A stretch of 64,000 nt of DNA. Source: JAZMZS01 sp045120955 (GTDB taxonomy: Bacteria > Bacillota > Clostridia > Oscillospirales > CAG-272). The notes under the pieces were generated by a model. That model ran no database searches, had not been told where the DNA came from, and saw only the letters and a program-made list of their open reading frames with translations. Numbering within the stretch: position 1 is the stretch's first letter; each line of letters begins with the position of its first letter. The stretch covers positions 1 to 64,000 of the forward strand of contig JBGVFH010000018.1 of the NCBI GenBank assembly GCA_045120955.1. The letters are read 5' to 3'. The position numbers were made by a program, and so were the translations under genes. Below are positions 45,089-52,275 of the stretch, piece after piece.

Positions 45089-45186
45089 GCATAGGAAATT
45101 GCAAAGTTACGCCCCGCCGTTTGGTTGAGTTAAAGAAGATCCAAAGATACAATAGGCGGGAGGATGGGTGCGGTACTGCCCGCTTT
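45089..45186 (+). repeat. Dispersed intergenic repeat, copy B (long-loop subfamily)
   Basis: It starts GCATAGGAAATTGC, continues ACGCCCCGCCGTTTGG and TTGAGTTAAAGAA, then CAAAGATACAATAGGCGGG and GAGGATGGG, and ends in CTGCCCGCTTT. It lies between a plus-strand terminator and the convergent leucine-rich-repeat lipoprotein gene. Confidence 0.9.
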
Positions 45187-45208
45187 CTTTACAGCCCGCT
45201 TTTGCTTT

Positions 45209-46354
45209 TTAAGAAACAAACTCCGGGTCGTACTTGTTGTTTGTAAACATCTTCCGCATAGTGTAATAACGGGGATGTGTGCGCCATCCGCTGCTAATGG
45301 AATCGGGGTCGGAAAAAACTATCTTTGCATAAGGGAATGCGGCGGATATTTCATCATGCTTTTGGGCGGATACATTTGTTGTCGGCAGCCACAGCCGTTG
45401 TATGTTCTCGAGCGTGTATATAGGCGAGATGTCGGTGAGTGTGCGGTTAAATCCAATATTGAGATCTACAAGCGAGACACACTCCGAGAGCGGAGTGACA
45501 TCTGTGACCCTGTTTACAAACAGCTCAAGGTATTCGAGCTTTGTCAGCTTTGCCAAAGGTGAGATGTCTGATACTTTGTTGTCAGCAAGTATCAGCACTC
45601 TCAGCTCGCTCAGCTGTCCTATGACCGACAGATCCGTTATCGCTTGATGGCCGAGGTCGAGGGCGTGCATATTTGTGCAGTATTTGAGCACCTCTATATC
45701 CTCGCTTGTCATTCTTGTGTAGTTATAGTCATATATCATTACAGAGAAAGCTTCGTCGTCTGTACGCAGTGACCATTTTCCCATGTAGATGCGCCATGCA
45801 AAATCGTGCTGTGTATATTTTTCGCGAAGTGCCTGCATCTCTTCGTTTGTGTAGCCGCAGTCGCACATAACGAATTTTTTTCCGTCCTTGATGAGCGAAA
45901 GCATCCTATCAAAGCCATCTTTATCGGAGATGACGTTTTCACTTATGTCTATTTCATTTTTACTCAGGTCAATGGTGATGCTTTCAAAGGCGATCTTTGA
46001 GATTATGCTGACGTTTTCGTTTACGGAGCAAAGCGCAGCATACTCATCTCCGCTGAGTACCGTGTCACCGGTGTTCAGCACTTTGAGCCCTTTCAGCTTT
46101 TGCGGATATTCCTTTAACTTTTCGTAGCTCAGCGCCCTGCCTGAAAGGTCGATATGAGTTTCGTGTCCAAAGTACTCGTTGCCGCCTATCTCTATCAGCT
46201 CTATGTTATCTGCCGTTTCGACACCTCCCTCAAACGGTGCCTGCGGTAAAATACCGCTCTGCTTTGAGGTGCCATTCTGACACGAAAAAAGCGAGGCTGC
46301 AAGTGCGGAAAGCATAACGGCTGAGAATAGTATTTTTGCTCTTTGAATTTTCAA
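45209..46354 (-). CDS. Leucine-rich-repeat lipoprotein
   Basis: The 381-residue protein has a lipobox (LFSC, Cys25) and, from about residue 230, four or five internalin-like 22-residue repeats (LDLGHQAITDLSVIGQL, LILADNKVSDISPLAKL, LELFVNRVTDVTPLSEC). It is surface-exposed and probably binds proteins or glycans; no catalytic motif is seen. The start is TTG with AAAGGAC six bases upstream. A perfect promoter precedes it, divergent from the next operon. Confidence 0.88.
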   Translation of the reverse strand: MKIQRAKILFSAVMLSALAASLFSCQNGTSKQSGILPQAPFEGGVETADNIELIEIGGNEYFGHETHIDLSGRALSYEKLKEYPQKLKGLKVLNTGDTVLSGDEYAALCSVNENVSIISKIAFESITIDLSKNEIDISENVISDKDGFDRMLSLIKDGKKFVMCDCGYTNEEMQALREKYTQHDFAWRIYMGKWSLRTDDEAFSVMIYDYNYTRMTSEDIEVLKYCTNMHALDLGHQAITDLSVIGQLSELRVLILADNKVSDISPLAKLTKLEYLELFVNRVTDVTPLSECVSLVDLNIGFNRTLTDISPIYTLENIQRLWLPTTNVSAQKHDEISAAFPYAKIVFSDPDSISSGWRTHPRYYTMRKMFTNNKYDPEFVS

Positions 46355-46406
46355 TTTTTTGTCCTTTTGTTATTGCGGTTTTCGTGGGTCTTGTATGTGC
46401 AAGATA

Positions 46407-46435
46407 ATTATACCACTTTTGAAACAATATGTCAA
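46407..46435 (-). promoter_or_regulatory. Sigma-A promoter of the leucine-rich-repeat lipoprotein gene
   Basis: On the minus strand TTGACA (46430-46435) and TATAAT (46407-46412) are exactly 17 bases apart, a full consensus match. Confidence 0.92.
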
Positions 46436-46449
46436 TTCGCTCATTTGTA

Positions 46450-46478
46450 TTGAAAACTGTATATTTTTTTAGTATAAT
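46450..46478 (+). promoter_or_regulatory. Sigma-A promoter of the wall-hydrolase operon
   Basis: TTGAAA (46450-46455) and TATAAT (46473-46478) are 17 bases apart. The -10 box lies inside an upstream in-frame extension of the next gene, which supports the downstream GTG start. Confidence 0.88.
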
Positions 46479-46512
46479 GGGTCACATCCGAAAGGAAGGA
46501 GGGAAAAACACC

Positions 46513-46887
46513 GTGGTAGACTTACATGGGTATAAGACACTGGAGCTTTCACTAACAAATCAGTCAGGGGAGGTGAGAAGTGCCGGACTAAAGCATTCGT
46601 TTTCATATAACGTGAGTCTCGATCCCGCAGCGATGAAAGGACTCGGATATTTGAACTTTGTTATCAAAAGCGAGGGTTCCGAGAACGGTCTGCGTGTGAG
46701 AGTATCTCTTGTTGCAGATCTCACATACGAGGCGGGAGATGAGCGCAAGTATATACACAAGGAGAGCTTCCGGCAGGTTTTTCCGTATCTTCGTATGATC
46801 ATTACGAATTTGTGTTCATGTGCCGGAATAGGAGGGATGATCATTCCCAATTTGAGGATAAAGGATGAACAAATTAAAGATCTATAG
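46513..46887 (+). CDS. Uncharacterised 124-residue protein
   Basis: I do not recognise this family with confidence. The protein starts VVDLHGYKTLELSLTNQSGE at a GTG preceded by AAGGAGGG. It has a mixed beta/alpha pattern and ends in a hydrophobic segment (MIITNLCSCAGIGGMIIPNL) and a charged tail. An earlier ATG (46477) overlaps the -10 box and cannot be used. It overlaps the wall hydrolase gene by 23 bases, so the two are coupled. A link to cell-wall function is only contextual. Confidence 0.6.
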   Translation: MVDLHGYKTLELSLTNQSGEVRSAGLKHSFSYNVSLDPAAMKGLGYLNFVIKSEGSENGLRVRVSLVADLTYEAGDERKYIHKESFRQVFPYLRMIITNLCSCAGIGGMIIPNLRIKDEQIKDL

Positions 46888-48862
46888 TACAAAAAGACCG
46901 CTTGGGATAAGGACGCTGACAGCATTTCTTTGCACGGTGTTTGTTTTTACCTCGGTTCCGCTGTACGCAAATGCAGTCGGCACCGCAGACGATGGAAGCG
47001 CCTACGCATCGGGTGCTGATTATGAAAGAGAGATATATTATTCGCAGCTGATAGAAAAGGGCTTTCCCGCGGATTATGCGGACAAGCTTACAGAGCTGAA
47101 ATTAGCGCATCCGACATGGAGCTTTGAGCCGCTGTTTATAAGTGAGCTCAACCCCGCATACACCTTTGATTACATAATCAAAAAGGAGACGGAGGACCCG
47201 CAGACAAATCTCGTGTATCCGTCTAATGAGTACAGGGACTTTTTTGACAAGGCAAGCGGTGCTGTATATGACAGCGGTTGGTATTCTGCATCTGACGATG
47301 CGGTCAGATATTTTATGGATGCACGCAACTTTTTAAACGAGAGTGATATATTCCAGTTTGAGGATCTATCATATTATGACAGGGATTACAGCAACGGAGT
47401 CAAAAAAATAGTTGACGGTACATTTATGAGCGGCCTTGTGCTGGAGAACGGGTCGAGCTTTTCCGATTATGTGCTTAGTGTAGGAAAGCGGCTGTCCGTC
47501 AGCCCCGTTCATATCGCCGCAAGAATAAGACAGGAGCAGGGAGCGTCGGGAAACGTCGGTACTGTGTCGGGTGTGTGCGGTGATGTTTTGTATGACTATT
47601 ACAAAAAAGGCACTTACATAGCGAGTGACGGAACTCTCATAAATGCCCCGTCCTCGGGATACAGCAAGAGCGAGCTTTTGTCATACAACGGCTATTACAA
47701 TTTTCTCAATATCGGTGCTACAGGTACGGGGCTGTTCAATGTGTACCTGAGCGCAATGAAGAGAGCAAAGACGGGAACGCCGCAGATGGCGGCAGAGTGG
47801 GGAAATGACACTTCATGGAATAAGATGTACAAGGCGATATACGGAGGTGTATATACGCTAAAAGACACATATATCGATGATTATCAGAATACCTTATATT
47901 TGCAGAAGTTTAATGTTGACCCGCGTTCCTCCCGTAATTTCTGGGGTCAGTATATGCAGAATGTAGGAGCTGCGCTTTCCGAAGGCCGCTCCGCATACAG
48001 GTCGTATAAGGAGGCGGGAATACTCGAGTCTGAGTTTGTTTTCTCAATTCCCGTATATTCGGGTATGCCAAAGACTCCGTGCCCAGACCCTTCGGGCGGC
48101 GAGTCCGATTACAGCGCAGAGGAGCTGTTTTCATATGTGATACGCACTGACCATCCTTATACTGCCAATACACAAGGCCGTGAGAGCAGAGGCAGAATTC
48201 AGGTAAATGCTGACGGGCAGATACGCATACAGGGCTACTCCGTTCACACCTACGGAACACAGCATTATGAGATAAGCGTTGACGGCGGTGAGTTTGAACA
48301 GATAACGAGCTATGCAAGAACCGATGTCAGAGAGGAATATTCGGAGCATTATCCGCTCTCTTATGATGTTAATGCTTACCTTCACTATATTGACGCATCC
48401 GACCTTGGTGTCGGAGAACACACGGCGGTTGTCAGAGCAAGGACATTGGGCGGCTCTTATTGCGAGGTTTCTTATATAGATATCGAAGTCTGTGAGACGG
48501 CGCAAGATGAGGACGACAGTGAGCAAGTACCCGACGAGACCCCCGATACGGGAGACGACAGCGAGCAAGTGCCCGACGAGACTCCCGATACGGGAGACGA
48601 CAGCGAGCAAGCACCGGACCAGACCCCCGATACCGATGAGGGCGAAGAAGCTCCGGATGCCCCCGTTACGAATTCAAAAGACCTCAATGGCGACGGTGCT
48701 GTTAACTATTATGATGTAAAGCTGCTTTTGCTCTATATTATCGGATTTGACGTTACGGTTACGGGAGATGCGGATATAAACGGCGACGGAAAAATAACCG
48801 GACGTGATGTCCTGTCGCTTATTGTATATATAGAGCTGATATATATTCAGTCGCAACAATAA
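46865..48862 (+). CDS. Secreted glucosaminidase-like wall hydrolase with dockerin
   Basis: The 665-residue protein has a signal peptide (cut after about residue 37, ANA). An N-acetylglucosaminidase-like region follows (HPTWSFEP, then YFMDARNFLNESDIFQFE and AARIRQEQG with the candidate catalytic Glu). Next are a beta-sandwich region, and a linker of three repeats of DDSEQVPDETPDTG-like units. The C-terminal type I dockerin has two calcium loops (DLNGDGAVNYYD and DINGDGKITGRD). Dockerins dock onto cohesin modules; none is in the window. It would cleave peptidoglycan glycan strands while attached to a scaffold or to itself. Confidence 0.85.
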   Translation: MNKLKIYSTKRPLGIRTLTAFLCTVFVFTSVPLYANAVGTADDGSAYASGADYEREIYYSQLIEKGFPADYADKLTELKLAHPTWSFEPLFISELNPAYTFDYIIKKETEDPQTNLVYPSNEYRDFFDKASGAVYDSGWYSASDDAVRYFMDARNFLNESDIFQFEDLSYYDRDYSNGVKKIVDGTFMSGLVLENGSSFSDYVLSVGKRLSVSPVHIAARIRQEQGASGNVGTVSGVCGDVLYDYYKKGTYIASDGTLINAPSSGYSKSELLSYNGYYNFLNIGATGTGLFNVYLSAMKRAKTGTPQMAAEWGNDTSWNKMYKAIYGGVYTLKDTYIDDYQNTLYLQKFNVDPRSSRNFWGQYMQNVGAALSEGRSAYRSYKEAGILESEFVFSIPVYSGMPKTPCPDPSGGESDYSAEELFSYVIRTDHPYTANTQGRESRGRIQVNADGQIRIQGYSVHTYGTQHYEISVDGGEFEQITSYARTDVREEYSEHYPLSYDVNAYLHYIDASDLGVGEHTAVVRARTLGGSYCEVSYIDIEVCETAQDEDDSEQVPDETPDTGDDSEQVPDETPDTGDDSEQAPDQTPDTDEGEEAPDAPVTNSKDLNGDGAVNYYDVKLLLLYIIGFDVTVTGDADINGDGKITGRDVLSLIVYIELIYIQSQQ

Positions 48863-48987
48863 CAAAAAAGCAAATGCTGCATATTATATAAGGAGCTCAT
48901 GCGACGTCGACGGAAACGCTGTGCAACATTAACAAATTGCAACAGCAAAATTTTATGTTTATTAAAGCTAAAGTCACAAAAAATTAA

Positions 48988-49016
48988 TTGATTTAAAGCT
49001 ACGGATGTGGTAAAAT
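48988..49016 (+). promoter_or_regulatory. Promoter of the CBS protein gene
   Basis: TTGATT (48988-48993) and TAAAAT (49011-49016) are 17 bases apart, about 48 bases before the start. Confidence 0.75.
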
Positions 49017-49063
49017 AATATTACAAGAGGCAAAAGAGTTTTGCTTGTTTGAAAGGAATACGT

Positions 49064-49504
49064 ATGAATATTATTTTTCTGCTCAAACCCAAAAGTGCGG
49101 TAGCTTTTATAAGTGATAAAAGCACGATACGTCAAGGGCTTGAAAAAATGCGGTATCACGGCTATAACGCTCTGCCCGTAATTGACAGCGAGGGAAGGTA
49201 CATAGGTACCGTGACCGAGGGGGATTTTCTGTGGCACATTATAGACAACGGCACGGTAGGAGACATACGAGAGCACGAAGAGCTATATATCAAGGATATT
49301 ATAAAAAAAGAGAGAGGAGCATGCGTTAAGATCAATGCATCCATGCATGAGCTTCTCAAGCTTGCACAAGAGCAGTACTTTGCTCCGGTTGTAGATGACA
49401 GGGGAGTGTTTGTAGGCATAGTCACAAAAGGGGATATCATCAGATATTTTGAAAAGGAATGCGACAGCCAAGACAAAAACACGTCTGTTTCAAGTATAGC
49501 ATAA
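49064..49504 (+). CDS. Two-CBS-domain protein
   Basis: The 146-residue protein consists of a pair of CBS domains (GYNALPVIDSEGRYIGTVTEGDFL and YFAPVVDDRGVFVGIVTKGDII). Such Bateman modules bind adenine nucleotides (AMP, ATP, c-di-AMP) and usually regulate another protein. No effector domain is fused. The ATG at 49064 follows AAAGGA and is preferred over the in-frame TTG at 49049. The target is unknown. Confidence 0.88.
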   Translation: MNIIFLLKPKSAVAFISDKSTIRQGLEKMRYHGYNALPVIDSEGRYIGTVTEGDFLWHIIDNGTVGDIREHEELYIKDIIKKERGACVKINASMHELLKLAQEQYFAPVVDDRGVFVGIVTKGDIIRYFEKECDSQDKNTSVSSIA

Positions 49505-49510
49505 GTAAAG

Positions 49511-49546
49511 AGAGCACTTTCCGATTTTCGGCAGGTGCTCTTTTTT
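49511..49546 (+). terminator. Terminator of the CBS protein gene
   Basis: AGAGCAC pairs with GTGCTCT through an inner CCGATTTTCGG hairpin, followed by six T. Repeat copy C begins four bases later. Confidence 0.88.
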
Positions 49547-49549
49547 ATT

Positions 49550-49651
49550 GCATAGGAAATTGCGTAATTACGCCCCGCCGTTTGGTTGAGTTAAAGAAAT
49601 TTCAAAGATACAATAGGCGGGAGGATGGGTGCGGGCACTGCCCGCTTTTTT
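49550..49651 (+). repeat. Dispersed intergenic repeat, copy C (long-loop subfamily)
   Basis: It starts GCATAGGAAATTGC, includes the palindrome GCGTAATTACGC, the stem CCCGCC with GGCGGG, GAGGATGGG, and the end hairpin GCGGGC-ACT-GCCCGC followed by six T. The end hairpin could itself act as a terminator. It stands between the CBS gene and the pyruvate kinase promoter. Confidence 0.92.
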
Positions 49652-49664
49652 GTTTTAAAAGAAA

Positions 49665-49693
49665 TTGAAAAAAAGAAATAAGTGTGATATAAT
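49665..49693 (+). promoter_or_regulatory. Sigma-A promoter of pyk
   Basis: TTGAAA (49665-49670) and TATAAT (49688-49693) are 17 bases apart. The implied leader before the pyruvate kinase start is about 215 bases. Confidence 0.85.
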
Positions 49694-49916
49694 TGTTGGG
49701 TTGGTAAAAAATGAAACAAGAAAATCGTTTTTTGAATTTTATATTTCTTGTCTGTTTTTGTGCCGCAAAGTAAGAAAAACACAAAAGCGGAGTCTGAATA
49801 GTGCTGAGGAAAACAGAGCAAAATATACTTGAAGCAAATCGTATTATGCGTCAGGCAAGCGCTTGATAAGACTATCACTGTGCCGGTCAGGTATTGAGAA
49901 CCCGGGGGGAGGATTT
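49694..49916 (+). other. Long pyk leader with a possible leader peptide
   Basis: The leader holds a 20-codon frame (49711-49773) beginning MKQENRF and ending FCAAK with a hydrophobic middle, but only a weak ribosome site. It also holds an ACAAGAAA/TTTCTTGT stem and the palindrome CAAGCGCTTG near 49855. No known riboswitch was recognised. Confidence 0.4.
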
Positions 49917-51329
49917 ATGCGTAAAACTAAAATTGTATGTACGATAGGCCCAGCAAGCGAAACCGAGGAGATAATCACGGGGTTGTGCAAGGCGGGAATG
50001 AACGTGGCGAGAATGAACTTTTCCCACAACACGCACGAGGATCACCAGAGAAGAATAGATCTGGTCAAAAAGGTCCGAGCAAAGCTTAATTTGCCTATTG
50101 CTATCATGCTTGATACAAAAGGTCCCGAATACAGAATAAAGACCTTTGAAAAAGGCAAGGTCACGCTTGCTGACGGTGATGATTTTACATTTACCGCTGA
50201 CGATATCGTGGGAGACGAGCATATCGTATCTGTCAGCTACCCCAAGCTTGCCGAGGAGCTGTCTGTAGGAGACACTATACTGCTCAACAACGGTCTGCTG
50301 TCTTTTTCCGTCGAAAAGATAGAAGGCGTAAACATCATGTGCAAGGTCACTTGCGGCGGAGAGCTTTCAGACAGAAAGAGCATGAGCTTCCCCGGAAAGG
50401 TGATGAAGCAAAAGTATCTTTCTGAGCAGGACAAGGATGATATACGCTTCGGCGTTGAGAACGGGGTGGACTATATTGCCTGCTCGTTCGTCTCAACAAA
50501 GCAGGACCTGATAGATGTGCATAATTATCTCAAGGAGCTTGACGCTGACGATATTGAACTGATAGCCAAGATAGAAAATCAGTCGGGCTTTGACAATATT
50601 GAAGAGATATGCGGACAATGCGACGGAATAATGGTTGCACGAGGCGATATGGGAGTGGAAATTCCTTTTGAACAGCTCCCTGCAATTCAGAAAAAGCTGA
50701 TAACAACGTGCAGAATGCTCGGAAAAAGAGCCATAACGGCGACAGAGATGCTCGAGTCTATGATTTCAAACCCCAGACCGACAAGAGCCGAGATATCCGA
50801 CGTTGCAAACGCCGTATACGACGGCACGAGTGCAATCATGCTCTCGGGTGAGACAGCAGCGGGAAAATATCCCGTACAAGCTGTAAAAACCATGGCAAAG
50901 ATCGCCGAGACTACCGAGAATAATATAAATTACGGCAAGCGCTTTTATAATTCCGAATTTAAGATAAAAAACACGGTAGACGCTATTTCTCACGCTACCT
51001 GCGGTATGGCCATAGACATTAACGCAAGAGCAATAGTCGCATGCTCTCTTTCGGGTATGACGGCACGAATGGTATCACGCTTCCGTTCTCCTGTCAATAT
51101 TATCGGACTTACCACGGATGAGCGGACATGGCGCAAGCTTGCCCTTTCATGGGGTGTTATTCCCGCCATCTGTGAAAAGTTTACCTCCACCGATGTGCTT
51201 TTCTATACGGCAAAGAAGATCGCGGAGAGAGAGCTTTCGCTTGAAAAAGGGGACAAGATAGTTATCACGGGCGGTGTTACCACGGGAGAATCGGGAAATA
51301 CCAATTTGATAAAAATAGAAAGCATATAA
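49917..51329 (+). CDS. pyk: Pyruvate kinase
   Basis: Pyruvate kinase makes pyruvate and ATP in the last step of glycolysis. The 470-residue protein has RKTKIVCTIGPAS at the N-terminus, MLDTKGPEYR, the catalytic-lysine region ELIAKIENQ, the MVARGDMGVEIP loop, and TATEMLESM. It is the short form without the extra C-terminal PEP-utiliser-like domain seen in bacilli. GGGGAGGA precedes the ATG at 49917. Confidence 0.96.
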   Translation: MRKTKIVCTIGPASETEEIITGLCKAGMNVARMNFSHNTHEDHQRRIDLVKKVRAKLNLPIAIMLDTKGPEYRIKTFEKGKVTLADGDDFTFTADDIVGDEHIVSVSYPKLAEELSVGDTILLNNGLLSFSVEKIEGVNIMCKVTCGGELSDRKSMSFPGKVMKQKYLSEQDKDDIRFGVENGVDYIACSFVSTKQDLIDVHNYLKELDADDIELIAKIENQSGFDNIEEICGQCDGIMVARGDMGVEIPFEQLPAIQKKLITTCRMLGKRAITATEMLESMISNPRPTRAEISDVANAVYDGTSAIMLSGETAAGKYPVQAVKTMAKIAETTENNINYGKRFYNSEFKIKNTVDAISHATCGMAIDINARAIVACSLSGMTARMVSRFRSPVNIIGLTTDERTWRKLALSWGVIPAICEKFTSTDVLFYTAKKIAERELSLEKGDKIVITGGVTTGESGNTNLIKIESI

Positions 51330-51339
51330 AGTATATAGA

Positions 51340-51381
51340 AAAAACACTTGCGAGATTTTTTGCTCGCAAGTGTTTTTTTTT
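51340..51381 (+). terminator. Terminator of pyk
   Basis: AAACACTTGCGAG pairs with CTCGCAAGTGTTT, followed by a run of T. Repeat copy D begins within four bases. Confidence 0.93.
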
Positions 51382-51384
51382 ATC

Positions 51385-51471
51385 GCATAGTAAATTGCAC
51401 AAGTTCTCACTCGCCGTTTTGTACAGCCTCTGTAACAAAAAAACGGTAGGCGAGAGGATGGTGCATTTTTA
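51385..51471 (+). repeat. Dispersed intergenic repeat, copy D (short-loop subfamily)
   Basis: It starts GCATAGTAAATTGC, then CTCACTCGCCGTTTTGTACAGC and TCTGTAAC, then AAACGGTAGGCGAGAGGATGG, and ends in GCATTTTTA. The stem is CTCGCC with GGCGAG, one compensated pair different from copies B, C and E. The final TTA is the trmL stop codon on the minus strand. Confidence 0.88.
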
Positions 51472-51966
51472 CAGATCTGTTTTCTTCATTTTTCCATAGT
51501 CGACAAGCCCGTCAAAATTGCGTTGCCGCAACACCTCGTACACCGCTATTGCGGCAGAGTTTGAAAGATTGAGACTGCGTAGATTTTCACGCATGGGAAT
51601 GCGCACGCACATATCGTAGTTTTCGTAGAGAATAGACTCGGGGATGCCTTTCGTTTCCTTGCCGAACATCAGCCACACCTCGTCCGGATATACAACTGCG
51701 CTGTAGTCTCTCGGAGCCTTAGTGGAGAAGTAATATATAGTTTTGTCGCCGTTTGTTTTGTAAAATTCATCGGTGTTTTCGTAATATGTTATGTCAAGCT
51801 CGTGCCAATAGTCAAGCCCTGCCCGTTTGAGCTTTCTGTCGTCTATCTCAAAGCCGAGCGGCTTTATAAGATGAAGAGCGGCGCCCGTAGCCGCACAGGT
51901 GCGGGCAATGTTTCCCGTGTTTTGCGGAATTTCGGGCTCGTGAAGTACAATGTTGATCTTTGCCAT
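51469..51966 (-). CDS. trmL: tRNA (cytidine/uridine-34 2'-O) methyltransferase TrmL
   Basis: TrmL methylates the wobble ribose of tRNA-Leu. The 165-residue SPOUT (trefoil-knot) protein has VLHEPEIPQNTGNIARTCAATG, then LMFGKETKGIPE and the knot end IPMRENLRSLNLSNSAAIAVYE. The start at 51966 follows GAGAGG; an upstream in-frame extension does not look conserved. The gene is convergent with pyk across repeat D, and repeat E lies upstream of it. Confidence 0.94.
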   Translation of the reverse strand: MAKINIVLHEPEIPQNTGNIARTCAATGAALHLIKPLGFEIDDRKLKRAGLDYWHELDITYYENTDEFYKTNGDKTIYYFSTKAPRDYSAVVYPDEVWLMFGKETKGIPESILYENYDMCVRIPMRENLRSLNLSNSAAIAVYEVLRQRNFDGLVDYGKMKKTDL

Positions 51967-52013
51967 GTTATAACCTCTCGGAATGTATAATAGTGCGCAA
52001 GCACATGTTTTTT

Positions 52014-52116
52014 GCATAGGAAAATGCGTAATTACGCCCCGCCGTTTGGTTGAGTTAAAGAAAAATCAAAGATACAATAGGCGGGAGAATGGGTGTGCGG
52101 GCACTGCCCGCTTTTT
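52014..52116 (+). repeat. Dispersed intergenic repeat, copy E (long-loop subfamily)
   Basis: It starts GCATAGGAAAATGC, has the palindrome GCGTAATTACGC, stem CCCGCC with GGCGGG, and the end hairpin GCGGGC-ACT-GCCCGC with five T. It lies between the divergent trmL and secA genes, unlike the other copies. It still follows a small hairpin (GTGC-GCAA-GCAC, 51993-52004) and six T. Confidence 0.9.
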
Positions 52117-52249
52117 ATTCTGACAGGGAGGATTATATACCATATTTGCAAAAATTTCAAGTTTTTGAGCCGATATATTAAATAATTTACAAATTAGTAT
52201 GGTTTTCTTGTGATTATTGTAGTATAATAAAGTGTATTTCTATGATATG

Positions 52250-52275
52250 AAAGGAGCTCGTACGAGCAATATCTT
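52250..52275 (+). promoter_or_regulatory. secA ribosome binding site with palindromic insert
   Basis: AAAGGAG (52250-52256) lies 19 bases before the ATG. The palindrome GCTCGTACGAGC (52256-52267) sits between, sharing the last G of the site. Folding it would bring the site close to the start codon. No other in-frame start fits. Confidence 0.6.

Noticed and set aside
46429..46512. N-terminal extension of the 124-residue protein from an upstream start
   Set aside because: The -10 box of the operon promoter lies inside it, so these codons would not be transcribed.
48898..48992. 30-codon basic frame with AAGGAG just before an ATG, after the dockerin gene
   Set aside because: The spacing between ribosome site and ATG is only about three bases, and the frame reads through the CBS gene promoter.
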